Positions 9,102 through 16,963 are shown, counted from the first letter of the stretch. The stretch is 34,193 bases of DNA from Actinomycetota bacterium (GCA_018268575.1 JAFDWF010000216.1:1-34193); one strand, 5' to 3'. Made by a program: numbers and translations. The notes: generated by a model not told the origin, from the letters alone.

Positions 9102-9676
9102 CCGGCCACCCGCGGCGTGAAGCGTGGCTTGGCGGCGAGGTCCGCCGCACCCGCGCCGGGCGCCGGACCGGCGCAGCGGCCGCTCCGCGCCACCGCCTGG
9201 CGCCGGCCTTCGCTGCCGCCGTGGCAGATCGCGACGGCGAGCGCGTCGGCGGCGTGGTCGGGGGTCGGCGGGTCGGGGAGCCCGAGCAGCGTGCCCACCA
9301 TCCGCTGGACCTGCTCCTTGCCCGCCGCACCGGAGCCGCAGACGGCCATCTTGATCGCCTGCGGGGTGTAGGCGAAGCAGGCGATGCCGCGCTGGGCGGC
9401 GGCTAGCATCGCGACGCCGCTGGCCTGGCCGACGACCATCGCCGAGGCGACGTTCTTGCCGAAGTAGACCTGCTCGATCGCCAGCGCCCGCGGCTCGTGC
9501 CACGCCATCAGCTCGCCGAGCGCGGTGTGAATCCGCTCCAGGCGCCGCTCCATCGGCATCTCCGCGGCCGTCTCGACCACGCCGCCGTCGAGTGCGACCA
9601 TGCGGTTGCCCTCGACCCAGACGATGCCGAAGCCGAGATTTGCCGCGCCAGGGTCGATCCCCATCACCACCTGCAT
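9098..9676 (-). CDS. ruvC: Holliday junction resolvase RuvC
   Basis: RuvC cuts Holliday junctions symmetrically with two metal ions. The 192-residue product shows the RNase H-like fold and its acidic residues: D8 in MGIDPGAANLGFG, E68 in AIEQVYFGKN, and H141 and D144 in the PDHAADALAVA motif. A histidine in place of the third Asp is also known in Thermus-type RuvC. A low-complexity Gly/Ala/Arg/Pro tail covers about residues 155-192, beyond the usual fold. It is first in ruvCAB and overlaps ruvA by ATGA. About 150 bases separate it from yebC upstream. Confidence 0.97.
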   Translation of the reverse strand: MQVVMGIDPGAANLGFGIVWVEGNRMVALDGGVVETAAEMPMERRLERIHTALGELMAWHEPRALAIEQVYFGKNVASAMVVGQASGVAMLAAAQRGIACFAYTPQAIKMAVCGSGAAGKEQVQRMVGTLLGLPDPPTPDHAADALAVAICHGGSEGRRQAVARSGRCAGPAPGAGAADLAAKPRFTPRVAG

Positions 9677-9802
9677 AGGGAAATGATTCTGGGCGCGGGG
9701 TCGGATGCCTCCCCCTGATACGGCGCCGCCTCCTCTGCTCCCGCGCGGCCGCGCTCATCATGACCGGCGATCTCGCGGCCGCGCTTCCGCGTCCGGGGGC
9801 GG

Positions 9803-9821
9803 CTTAGAGGGGCTCTCTAAG
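9803..9821 (-). terminator. Hairpin just after yebC
   Basis: CTTAGAG (9803-9809) and CTCTAAG (9815-9821) pair perfectly over seven bases around a 5-base loop, 7 bases beyond the yebC stop. A nearby direct repeat of AGAGGGCTCT-like sequence could allow alternative pairing. There is no T-run, as is common for terminators in high-GC actinobacteria. The rest of the gap to ruvC holds GCGGCCGCG twice and nothing else recognised. Confidence 0.5.
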
Positions 9822-9828
9822 AGGGCTC

Positions 9829-10578
9829 TTATGCAGCCAACTCTTCGAGCACCGACTCGGGGATGTCGAAGTTGGCGTAGACCTGGTCGACGTCGTCTTG
9901 GTCGTCGAGCACCTCGAGCAGGTCGATCATCCGCTCGGCGTCACGGCCGGTCAGCTCGACGGTGCTTTTCGGTTCGGTGGCGAGGGCCGCCGACTCGATC
10001 TCCACCCCGGCCTGCTCGAGCGCCGCTTTGACCGCGGTGAGGTCGGTCGGCTCGCTGAGGACGCGCATTTTGTCGCCCTCTTCCTGGACGTCCTCGGCGC
10101 CCGCGTCGATCGCCGCCATCAGATCGTCCTCGCTGTAGTGGTCGCCGTCGACCACGACGACGCCTTTTTTCTCGAAGTTCCAGGCCACCGATCCGGGCTC
10201 CCCGAGGCCACCGCCGTGGGTCGAGAAGGCGTGGCGGATCTCGGCGCTGGCGCGGTTGCGGTTGTCGGTCAGCGCCTCGACCAGGACCGCGACCCCGGCC
10301 GGGCCATAGCCCTCGTAGAGGACGTGTTCGTAGTTGGCGCCCTCGTTGCCGGCCCCGGTGCCGGTGTCGATCGCCTTCTGGATTTTGTCTTTCGGCATCG
10401 ACGCTTCGCGCGCCTTCTGCACGGCGGTGGCGAGGGCCGGGTTGCCCTCGGTATCGCCGCCGCCGTCACGCGCGGCGACCGTGATCGCGCGGGCGAGCTT
10501 GCTGAAGAGCTTGCCGCGTTTCGCGTCGGCGGCGCCCTTCTTGTGTTTGATCGATGACCACTTGGAATGACCTGACAT
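9829..10578 (-). CDS. yebC: YebC/PmpR (TACO1-like) family protein
   Basis: The start MSGHSKWSSIKHKKGAADAKRG is diagnostic of the YebC/TACO1 family, as is SKLARAITVAARDGGGD. At 249 residues it matches the family length. The three-domain pattern is complete, with LYEGYGPAGVAVLVEALTDNRNR and a C-terminal LLEVLDDQDDVDQVYANFDI. Members have been described as transcription regulators and, in more recent work, as translation factors that relieve stalling at proline-rich stretches. The sequence cannot decide between these. It lies upstream of ruvCAB as in many bacteria. A small membrane-protein gene starts divergently only about 30 bases away, so the two promoters must be very close. Confidence 0.97.
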   Translation of the reverse strand: MSGHSKWSSIKHKKGAADAKRGKLFSKLARAITVAARDGGGDTEGNPALATAVQKAREASMPKDKIQKAIDTGTGAGNEGANYEHVLYEGYGPAGVAVLVEALTDNRNRASAEIRHAFSTHGGGLGEPGSVAWNFEKKGVVVVDGDHYSEDDLMAAIDAGAEDVQEEGDKMRVLSEPTDLTAVKAALEQAGVEIESAALATEPKSTVELTGRDAERMIDLLEVLDDQDDVDQVYANFDIPESVLEELAA

Positions 10579-10608
10579 GAGGTGTCATTCTATGAGAGGG
10601 GGATCGCC

Positions 10609-11037
10609 ATGGAAATGACGGTGAGGAGCTTGGGGCGCAACCTGGCGGCGACGGTCGTCTTCTTCGCCATGCTCCTGGCCGCTTTCTCGCTCTGGACGCT
10701 GATCCCGCTCGGCTGGGTCTACATCGCCTCGAAGCTCTCCCACAGCCAGTTCCCCAGCATCGGCCCCTACATGGTGGTCGTGATCGGGATCATCGTCACC
10801 GTCCTCTTCGACGCCTGGCTGATCGGCCGCCTCAACGACATCTACGTCCGCGTCACCGGCAGCAACCGGCTGGTGCAGTCGCGGCCCAACTGGATGAAGA
10901 GCCTGCGCGACACCGGCCCGGTCCACAACTCGGTGACTGTGGTCGAGGCGGTGATGATGTCCTCTGTGCTCCTTGCCGGGGTCGCCCTGATCACCTGGTT
11001 CTTCCTCCTGGCGGGCTCACCGATCCCGAACCGGTAA
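10609..11037 (+). CDS. Membrane protein of unknown function (142 aa)
   Basis: Three strongly hydrophobic segments are visible, at about residues 14-38, 50-72 and 110-134. A polar region between the second and third (LNDIYVRVTGSNRLVQSRPNWMKSLRD) is probably cytoplasmic. ATG at 10609 is preferred to the upstream ATG at 10582, because GAGAGGGGG lies about 7 bases before it. The gene is transcribed divergently from yebC. No catalytic motif is seen and the family is not recognised. Composition matches the neighbouring core genes. Confidence 0.75.
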   Translation: MEMTVRSLGRNLAATVVFFAMLLAAFSLWTLIPLGWVYIASKLSHSQFPSIGPYMVVVIGIIVTVLFDAWLIGRLNDIYVRVTGSNRLVQSRPNWMKSLRDTGPVHNSVTVVEAVMMSSVLLAGVALITWFFLLAGSPIPNR

Positions 11038-11135
11038 GTCACGGATCGCCGCAGCTTTGCGCCATCCCAACACGCCTTTGCAAATTCTCTGTGACGCCCC
11101 TTGAAGGGCGCTCGGGGGCGTGCTTCGATCGGCTT

Positions 11136-11387
11136 ATGCAGGGGCTGAGCGACGAGCAGCAGATGGAACGGCTCGAAAGGAAAGTCGACGACGGCTTCCT
11201 TCGGCTGGAGACCAAGATCGATGATGGCCTCGCGGCGATGCGAGCCGAATTTCGAAGCGAGTCGGGCGCAATCCGGGCCGAGTTGGGCGCCTTGGCGCGG
11301 GCCACCTACTGGGGCATCATCGGTCTCTTCGGGACGATGATCCTCGGCTTCGCCGGGATCATCATCGCCATGCTCGCGCACGGCTGA
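11136..11387 (+). CDS. Small coiled-coil protein with C-terminal membrane anchor (83 aa)
   Basis: The N-terminal two thirds is a heptad-like amphipathic helix: MERLERKVDDGFLRLETKIDDGLAAMRAEF, with a DDG repeat spaced about 14 residues apart. A single hydrophobic helix follows (about 56-80), ending in AHG. This layout resembles XhlA-like or t-SNARE-like small tail-anchored proteins, although no specific family can be named. The ATG at 11136 is chosen because the helix starts there; an upstream ATG at 11091 would add 15 unconvincing residues. It converges on the aminopeptidase gene, and the stops are 4 bases apart. Confidence 0.65.
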   Translation: MQGLSDEQQMERLERKVDDGFLRLETKIDDGLAAMRAEFRSESGAIRAELGALARATYWGIIGLFGTMILGFAGIIIAMLAHG

Positions 11388-11391
11388 GCCG

Positions 11392-12498
11392 TCAGACGAC
11401 GAACTTGCCGTCTTCCTGCATCACGGCGCCGTCGACCTCCATCTTGCCGCCGAGTCTCAGGTCGCAGACGAGGTCGGTGTGGACGGCGGACTCGTTGGTG
11501 CCGCCGGACTCGGGGTAGGCCTGGCCGACGGCCATGTGGATCGTGCCGCCGATCTTCTCGTCGAGGAGGACCTCGCGGGTGCCGCGGTCGATGCCGTAGT
11601 TGGTGCCGATGCCGAGCTCGCCCAGGGTGCGGGCGCCCTCGTCGGTGTCGAGCAGGGCGATCAGGAACTCCTCGCCCCGATCGGCGCTCGCGTCGACTAC
11701 GCGGCCCGCCGCGAACTTGAGGTGGACGCCGGAGACCTCGCGGCCGCCGATCACCGCGGGCAGGTGGAAGCTGACCTCGCCCTCGACCGAGTCCTCGACC
11801 GGGCCGGTGAAGAACTCGCCGTCGGGCATGTTGTGGTCGCCGACGCAGGGGATGAACTTGCGCCCCGCGATGCCGAGCTTGATGTCGGTCCCGGGCGCCG
11901 TGATGTGGACCTCCTCGTGACCCTCGATCCACCCGGCCAGCCGTTCGGTCTCCTCCGAGGCGCGCTTCCAGGCGGTCAGGGGGTCGCCGTCGTCGGCGAG
12001 GCAGGAGCCGTAGTAGAAGTCCTGGTAGTCGGCCAGGCTCATCTCCGCCTCGGAGGCGTAGGCGCTGGTCGGAAACAGCGTGTAGACCCAGCGGAAGTCG
12101 CCGTCGGCGCTCCGCTTCATCGCCCGGTTCATCAGCTCGCCGGTGACCGACTGGCGCAGCGTCTGGCGCTCCGGCGGCACCCCGGAGAGCTCGCGCGTGT
12201 TGGTGCTGGCGCCGATCGCGATCCGCACGTCGGCGTTGTCGACCATCCACTCGGCGAAGGGCGAGATCCATTCGAGCTGCTGGTCGGAGGCGTGCTTGAA
12301 GTAGGCGGCGATCTGCCCGTCGAGGGCGACGTTCAGCACCGGGTTGCCGCCCGCCTTCAGCACCTCCTCGTAGACCGCCAGTAGCAGCGGCGCGGCGGCG
12401 CTCTCGCCGTCGATCGAGACGACCTCGCCCTCTTTCACCTTGGTCGAGTAGCCGACCAGGATCTTCGCCAGGTTCTGCGTCCGTGGATCGCCGCTCAT
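11392..12498 (-). CDS. M29-family (AmpS/thermophilic) aminopeptidase
   Basis: The 368-residue product matches the M29 metallo-aminopeptidase fold. It has the N-terminal NLAKILVGYSTKVKEGEVVSI typical of the family. The metal-site region includes the HNMPDGEFFTGPVED stretch, the LGELGIGTNYGID segment, and IHMAVGQAYPESGGTNESAVHTDLVCDLR near the C terminus. In characterised relatives, two Glu, two His, a Tyr and an Asp in these motifs hold the dinuclear metal centre. It removes N-terminal residues from peptides in the cytoplasm. Its ATG overlaps the pdxT stop (ATGA), so it is the third gene of a pdxS-pdxT operon, an uncommon partner for vitamin B6 synthesis. The link may be only shared expression. 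Confidence 0.93.
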   Translation of the reverse strand: MSGDPRTQNLAKILVGYSTKVKEGEVVSIDGESAAAPLLLAVYEEVLKAGGNPVLNVALDGQIAAYFKHASDQQLEWISPFAEWMVDNADVRIAIGASTNTRELSGVPPERQTLRQSVTGELMNRAMKRSADGDFRWVYTLFPTSAYASEAEMSLADYQDFYYGSCLADDGDPLTAWKRASEETERLAGWIEGHEEVHITAPGTDIKLGIAGRKFIPCVGDHNMPDGEFFTGPVEDSVEGEVSFHLPAVIGGREVSGVHLKFAAGRVVDASADRGEEFLIALLDTDEGARTLGELGIGTNYGIDRGTREVLLDEKIGGTIHMAVGQAYPESGGTNESAVHTDLVCDLRLGGKMEVDGAVMQEDGKFVV

Positions 12499-13082
12499 CC
12501 TCTTGCCGCCCCTCTCTCTTGCTCGTGGCCCTGGGCCGTGGTGATCATCGCCATGAATAGCGCGTGGAAGCGCGGATCGTCGGTCAGCTCGGGATGGAAG
12601 GCGGAGGCGAGGACGCCGCCTTCGCGGATCGCGACCGGGTGGCCCTCCCAGGAGGCGAGCACCTCGACCCCCTCCCCGGTCCGCTCGACCCAGGGCGCGC
12701 GGATGAAGACCGCGCGCAGCGGCTCCTCCCCCGCGCCGAGGACCTCGAGGTCGGCCTCGAAGCTCTGCAACTGGCTGCCGAAGGCGTTGCGCCGCGCGGT
12801 CACGTCGATGAAGTCGAGGTGCGCGGTGTCGCAGACGATCAGCCCGGCGCAGGTGCCAAGGATCGGCCGCCCCGCCGCGTGGTGCTCGCGCAGCCCGTCC
12901 TCGAGCCCCGCCGAGGCGATCAGCCGCGTCATCGTGGTCGACTCGCCGCCCGGGATCACCAGGCCGTCGAGACTCTCCAACTGCTCCGGCGTGCGGACCG
13001 GGGCGGCCTCCGCGCCGAGCCGACGCAGCGTCTTCAGGTGCGCCTCGAAGTCGCCCTGCAGGGCTAGGACTCCGACCTTCAG
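12495..13082 (-). CDS. pdxT: Pyridoxal 5'-phosphate synthase glutaminase subunit PdxT (probable CTG start)
   Basis: PdxT hydrolyses glutamine and passes ammonia to PdxS. From the CTG at 13082 the product is 195 residues and begins KVGVLALQGDFEAHL, the conserved N-terminal strand and loop of the family. PGGEST lies at 44-49, catalytic Cys78 in GTCAGL, and His163 and Glu165 in FHPEL, so the triad is intact. No ATG, GTG or TTG is in frame near this N terminus. The first TTG (near 12980) would remove about 34 essential residues. A GGGGG lies about 6 bases before the CTG, and the pdxS stop ends 1 base before it, so coupled re-initiation at CTG is the likely arrangement. The stop overlaps the downstream aminopeptidase ATG. 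Confidence 0.93.
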   Translation of the reverse strand: MKVGVLALQGDFEAHLKTLRRLGAEAAPVRTPEQLESLDGLVIPGGESTTMTRLIASAGLEDGLREHHAAGRPILGTCAGLIVCDTAHLDFIDVTARRNAFGSQLQSFEADLEVLGAGEEPLRAVFIRAPWVERTGEGVEVLASWEGHPVAIREGGVLASAFHPELTDDPRFHALFMAMITTAQGHEQERGAARG

Positions 13083-13083
13083 G

Positions 13084-13971
13084 TCAGCCCCCGCGGTGCT
13101 GGAGCAGCGCGCCCTGCTCGGCGAGCGGCGCGATCTCGAGCCCCGACATCGCCTCGCCGAGGCCGATCGAGGCGGCGGCGACCCGCTCGGCGTCCTCGAA
13201 GTGGGTGGTCGCCTCGACGATCGCCCGGGCCCGGCGAGCGGGGTCGGCGGACTTGAAGATCCCCGAGCCGACGAAGTTGCCCTCGGCGCCGAGCTGCATC
13301 ATCAGCGCCGCGTCGGCGGGCGTGGCGATCCCCCCGGCGCAGAAGAGCGGCACCGGCAGGCGACCGGAGGCGGCGACCTCCTGGACCACTTCCAGTGGCG
13401 CCGGAAGTTCTTTGGCGGCGGCGGCGAGCTCCTCCGGGCGCAGCAGCGAGAGCCGCCTGATCCCGGTGGTGATCTCGCGCATGTGGCGGACCGCCTCGAC
13501 CACGTTGCCGGTCCCGGCCTCGCCCTTGGAGCGGATCATCGCCGCCCCCTCGCCGAGCCGGCGCAGCGCCTCGCCGAGGTTGGTGGCGCCGCAGACGAAG
13601 GGCACCTCGAAGGCGTACTTGTCGATGTGGTTGACCTCGTCGGCCGGGGTCAGCACCTCGGACTCGTCGATGTAGTCGACCTCGAGGGCCTGTAGTACCT
13701 GGGCCTCGGCGAAGTGGCCGATCCGCGCCTTCGCCATCACCGGGATCGAGACCGCCGCCTGGATCCCCTTGATCATCGCCGGGTCCGACATGCGGGCGAC
13801 GCCGCCGTCGCGGCGGATGTCGGCGGGGACGCGCTCCAGGGCCATCACCGCGCAGGCTCCCGCCTCCTCGGCGATCCTCGCCTCCTCGGGGGTGACTACG
13901 TCCATGATCACCCCGCCTTTCAGCATCTCGGCGAGGCCGGTCTTCAGTCGAAACGTCGCACGCTCGGGCAT
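13084..13971 (-). CDS. pdxS: Pyridoxal 5'-phosphate synthase lyase subunit PdxS
   Basis: PdxS makes pyridoxal 5'-phosphate from ribose 5-phosphate, glyceraldehyde 3-phosphate and ammonia from PdxT. The 295-residue product aligns without gaps to the family. [16 protein letters not shown] carries Asp24, MAKARIGHF carries Lys81 (the imine-forming lysine), and Lys149 lies in [10 protein letters not shown]. The phosphate-binding [34 protein letters not shown] is complete. The gene follows an RpiR-type regulator by about 41 bases and is followed at once by pdxT. Confidence 0.98.
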   Translation of the reverse strand: MPERATFRLKTGLAEMLKGGVIMDVVTPEEARIAEEAGACAVMALERVPADIRRDGGVARMSDPAMIKGIQAAVSIPVMAKARIGHFAEAQVLQALEVDYIDESEVLTPADEVNHIDKYAFEVPFVCGATNLGEALRRLGEGAAMIRSKGEAGTGNVVEAVRHMREITTGIRRLSLLRPEELAAAAKELPAPLEVVQEVAASGRLPVPLFCAGGIATPADAALMMQLGAEGNFVGSGIFKSADPARRARAIVEATTHFEDAERVAAASIGLGEAMSGLEIAPLAEQGALLQHRGG

Positions 13972-14012
13972 GCCCCCATATTAGGGAGCCGGAACGGCGG
14001 TCGGCACCGTCC

Positions 14013-14861
14013 CTACTTCAGTTTGTACGCCTTGATGCGGTCCCGGTGCAGGTCTTCGTCCCTTGCGTACAACCCGTAGGCGAGCGCCTGCACCAACGCC
14101 ATCAGCGCCGTGTTGGAGCGGGTGAAGGAAGGGCTGTTGGACGAGAAGTAGAGCGTCATCTCGGCGTGCTCGCCGACCTCCGACATGGTCGCGTCGGAGA
14201 TCGCCAAGGTGCGCGCGCCGCGGTGCAGCGCGAGCTTCATCGCCCGCAGCAGCAGCGGATGCGCCCTACCCGCCGAAAGGGTGATGACGAGGGTGTTCTC
14301 GTCGATCCGGCCGAGCCGCTGGAGGCTCTCGCCGCCGGTCGAGGCGACGATTTCGGCGCGGATGTCGAGCAGGCTGAGCGTGTGGCGCAGGTAGGAAGCG
14401 AAGAACGCCATCTGGTCGACGCCGACGATCACGATCCGCTGTGCGGTGGCCAGCGCGGCGACCGAGTCGTTGACCTGCTCGGCGGTCAGCTTGCGCGCCG
14501 TTTCCTCGAGGTTCGCGTAATCGGCGCCGAGCGACCCCTCCAGCTCGGAGTGGTCGAAAGAGAAGAGCGGACCGGTGGCCGAGCCGACCGCGGCGATCGT
14601 CGTCCGATACTCCTCGATCGCCGCCTGCTGCAGCTCCGGATAACCCTCGAAGCCGAGCGCCTGCGAGAAGCGGACAACGGTCGAGGAGGAGGTGCTGGCG
14701 CGGCGGGCGAGCTCCTCGGCGGTGAGGAAGGCAGCCTCGTCGAGGTGGTCGACGATGTAGCGGGCAACATCTTTCTGGGAGCGCGAAAACTCTTCGAAAC
14801 GCTCCTGGATGTAGTCGCTGAGGCTTTTGAGTTGGGGGGATTTCGTCGCGGTCTTGGTCAC
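14013..14861 (-). CDS. RpiR/MurR-family transcriptional regulator (HTH + SIS domain)
   Basis: An N-terminal helix-turn-helix of RpiR type (TAEELARRASTSSSTVVRFSQALGFEGYPELQQ) is followed by a SIS sugar-phosphate-binding domain. The latter is recognised by ALATAQRIVIVGVDQMAFFASYLRHTL and GRIDENTLVITLSAGRAHPLLLRAMKLALHRGA, here given as motifs within about residues 130-240. Such proteins usually sense a phosphosugar and control nearby sugar genes. GTG at 14861 (VTKTATKSPQL) is chosen as start. The frame remains open further upstream, to an ATG at 14960, but that adds residues not typical of the family, and no clear ribosome binding site decides. The gene lies 41 bases before pdxS on the same strand, so it may control or be co-transcribed with pdxST, whose substrates are sugar phosphates. 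Confidence 0.9.
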   Translation of the reverse strand: MTKTATKSPQLKSLSDYIQERFEEFSRSQKDVARYIVDHLDEAAFLTAEELARRASTSSSTVVRFSQALGFEGYPELQQAAIEEYRTTIAAVGSATGPLFSFDHSELEGSLGADYANLEETARKLTAEQVNDSVAALATAQRIVIVGVDQMAFFASYLRHTLSLLDIRAEIVASTGGESLQRLGRIDENTLVITLSAGRAHPLLLRAMKLALHRGARTLAISDATMSEVGEHAEMTLYFSSNSPSFTRSNTALMALVQALAYGLYARDEDLHRDRIKAYKLK

Positions 14862-14935
14862 GGCCGACCATTTCGCCGGGCCTGACGCTTTCCCTTCTGG
14901 TTGGATTTCGAAGTAACCATGGAGAGCAGTCGCTG

Positions 14936-15277
14936 ATGGGGCAGTTCGACGGCATGCCAAGCATGCGCTGGAGCCTTCGGGGGATCACCGAAGAGGGTGA
15001 CGAGGCCTGGCTGATCCGCGGCATCGCGCGGAAGCTCTACCGCTGCCCTGGTTGTCACGGCGAGATCGAGGTGGGCGACGAGCACACGATCGTCCAGTTC
15101 GTGCGCCGGCTCGGCGGCACCGACCACCACCATTGGCACCGGGTCTGCGCGGAAGAGATCTTGATCCCCGAGCTGGGGGAGCTGCGGCGGGTGCCGGCGG
15201 GCGAATCGAGCCAGGCCAAGCTGGAGCGGCGCGGCCGGGTGCCGGCGGGCCGGCGACGGCGCGGGCGCAACCGATGA
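14936..15277 (+). CDS. Small Cys/His protein, conserved actinobacterial type (113 aa)
   Basis: The core LYRCPGCHGEIEVGDEHTIVQF ... HHHWHRVCAEE pairs a CPGC knuckle (about 38-41) with a downstream HWHxxC. This looks like a zinc-binding or degenerate HNH-like fold. Small actinobacterial proteins with LYRCPGCxxEI and HWHxxCW, often labelled ATP/GTP-binding without proof, share this layout. The C terminus is a basic Arg/Gly tail. GGAGAG sits 8 bases before the ATG at 14936, supporting this start. The gene is divergent from the RpiR regulator (74-base gap), and its stop overlaps the next ATG in ATGA. Function is unknown. Confidence 0.8.
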   Translation: MGQFDGMPSMRWSLRGITEEGDEAWLIRGIARKLYRCPGCHGEIEVGDEHTIVQFVRRLGGTDHHHWHRVCAEEILIPELGELRRVPAGESSQAKLERRGRVPAGRRRRGRNR

Positions 15278-16041
15278 GCCGACGGCGCCGGCTGCTGGAG
15301 GTCTACGGCCGCCTCGGTCGCACCTACTGGGCCTGGGCGCCGAACCTGCTGGTGCTGGCGGCGATCGTCTTCATCCCGCTCGGCTTCATCGACGCCCTGC
15401 TCGAGCAGGTCGACACCAGCTCGCTCGACTTCACCGACGGCTTCAAAGTCGCGGCTCTGCTCGGGGCGCTTGCCGCGTTCACGGCCTCGAGCCTCTTCGG
15501 CGAGGTGTTCTTCAGCGGCGCGATCGCCGCCTCGCTCACCCATCCCGAAGGCGAGGAGCAGCCTGGCTTCGCCCGCCTCGCCCGTCACATCTCCTACGGC
15601 AAGCTGATCGCCGTCGACATCGTCTTCGTGCTGATGATGGTGCTCGGCGCGATCGCGCTCATCGTCCCGGCGTTCCTGGTGTTCGTCTACCTGTCGTTGG
15701 CCGGACCGGTGGTCGAGCTGGAGAAGCGCGGGGTCTGGAGCGGCTACAAGCGCAGCTTCCGACTCGTCCGCGGGCACTTCTGGATGGTCGCCGCGGTGCT
15801 GGTCCCGGTCGAGATCGTCGGCGACGCGATCAACGAAGCGCTGGTCGGCGCCGCCCACCACCTGCTCGGCCACGGGCTGCTCGCCGCCTGGGTCGGCGAG
15901 GCGGTGGGCAACATCGTCACCGCGCCGGTCGTCTCGGTGGCGATCGTGCTGCTCACCCTCGACCTGATCCGCCACCACGACGGCAGGGCACCGCGGCTCA
16001 AGCGCCGGCCGGAAGCGGTTCCGGCGCCGGAGACGGTGTGA
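15274..16041 (+). CDS. Polytopic membrane protein (255 aa), YciC/GPDP-membrane-like
   Basis: About six hydrophobic segments are present (approximately residues 25-47, 65-90, 108-145, 168-190 and 205-235). The middle resembles the membrane domain seen in glycerophosphodiester phosphodiesterase-linked and YciC-like proteins: a long pair of helices with VDIVFVLMMVLGAIALIVPAFLVFVYLSLAGPVV-type composition, then ELEKRGVWSGYKRSFRLVRGHFW. No catalytic motif is visible. The ATG at 15274 overlaps the upstream stop. An open frame extends further upstream, but only through the previous gene's region in another frame. The next gene starts with a GTGA overlap. Confidence 0.78.
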   Translation: MSRRRRLLEVYGRLGRTYWAWAPNLLVLAAIVFIPLGFIDALLEQVDTSSLDFTDGFKVAALLGALAAFTASSLFGEVFFSGAIAASLTHPEGEEQPGFARLARHISYGKLIAVDIVFVLMMVLGAIALIVPAFLVFVYLSLAGPVVELEKRGVWSGYKRSFRLVRGHFWMVAAVLVPVEIVGDAINEALVGAAHHLLGHGLLAAWVGEAVGNIVTAPVVSVAIVLLTLDLIRHHDGRAPRLKRRPEAVPAPETV

Positions 16042-16919
16042 GCACGGCGCTCCCGCTGGCCAGCTTCGTCACCGAATTCTGGCAGGACCACCTGGTCGCC
16101 CACGGACGCCAGGGCGTCTTCCTGGTGCTGGTCGGCTTCGTCGGCTCGTTCGCCTTCATCCGCATGAGCACGCGGCTGATCCGCAAGGAAGTGAGCTGGT
16201 GGCCGGGCAACATCGAAAGCGAGAGCGGCCTCCACGTCCACCACCTGGTGTTCGGGATCATCACGATGATGGTCGCCGGAACGCTCGGCTTCGCCGCCGA
16301 CGGCCGCGGTCCGCTGACCGAGATCGCGGCCTTCCTGTTCGGGGTCGGCGCCGGGCTGACGATCGACGAGTTCGCGCTCTGGGTCTACCTCGAAGACGTC
16401 TACTGGGCCGAGGAGGGGCGCAGCTCGATCGACGCGACGGTGATCGCCGCGGCGCTGATCGGACTGATCGTGATCGGCGCCAACCCGTTCGAATTCAGCG
16501 GCGGGCCGGAGGAAGTCCTCGGCGGGATCGTCTCGGCGGTGCTGCTGATCCTGGTCGTCGGGATCTGCTTCGCCAAGGGGCGGCGACTGCACGGGGCGAT
16601 CGGGGTCCTGTTCGCGCCGCTGGCGATCTACGGGGCCTGCCGGATCGGCAAGCCCGACTCGCCCTGGGCGCGGCACCGCTATGGCGCGCGGCGGCCGAAG
16701 CAACAGGAGAAGGCCGAAGCGCGGTTCCACCCGGGCCGGCGGACGGATCGCTTCAAGGAAGCCTTCCGCGACATCGTCGGCGGCAAGCCGAGCGAGGGCG
16801 TCGCGCACGCGACCGAAGAGGCGATGGCGGCGACCCGCGAAGCGGGCGAAGAAATGCGCGCCCGGGCCGAACGCGTGGTCCGTCCCGACGACACCGACGA
16901 GCGCGACCCCCATCGTTGA
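16038..16919 (+). CDS. Polytopic membrane protein with HVHHLVFG motif (293 aa)
   Basis: The start is GTG at 16038, overlapping the upstream stop. The N-terminal segment holds hydrophobic helices at about 24-45, 75-92, 97-118, 133-152, 162-180 and 190-203. Between the first two is a conserved-looking stretch LIRKEVSWWPGNIESESGLHVHHLVFGI with clustered histidines, and YLEDVYWAEEGR follows the third. The C-terminal third (about 210-293) is soluble, charged and helical. The motifs suggest an actinobacterial family of unknown function. The histidine cluster at a membrane surface might bind metal, but that is conjecture. Third gene of a tightly coupled set; its stop lies inside the palindrome at 16915-16963. 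Confidence 0.8.
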   Translation: MSTALPLASFVTEFWQDHLVAHGRQGVFLVLVGFVGSFAFIRMSTRLIRKEVSWWPGNIESESGLHVHHLVFGIITMMVAGTLGFAADGRGPLTEIAAFLFGVGAGLTIDEFALWVYLEDVYWAEEGRSSIDATVIAAALIGLIVIGANPFEFSGGPEEVLGGIVSAVLLILVVGICFAKGRRLHGAIGVLFAPLAIYGACRIGKPDSPWARHRYGARRPKQQEKAEARFHPGRRTDRFKEAFRDIVGGKPSEGVAHATEEAMAATREAGEEMRARAERVVRPDDTDERDPHR

Positions 16920-16963
16920 CGGGCCGAAAACTCAAGGAGGGCTGGAGTTTTCGGCCCGTCAAC
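16915..16963. terminator. 19-bp perfect inverted repeat shared by two convergent genes
   Basis: Left arm 16915-16933 and right arm 16945-16963 are exact reverse complements. They begin GTTGACGGGCCGAAAACTC and the loop is 11 bases (AAGGAGGGCTG). The stop codons of both converging genes (TGA at 16917-16919 on plus; TGA at 16959-16961 on minus) fall inside the two arms. A bidirectional terminator is the natural reading, although no U-tract beyond the internal TTTT is present. The core GACGGGCCGAAAAC is repeated at 20279-20327. Confidence 0.85.

Noticed and set aside
9719..9802. GCGGCCGCG repeats between ruvC and yebC as a regulatory site
   Set aside because: Two copies of a GC-palindrome are expected by chance in such DNA and no consistent structure was found.
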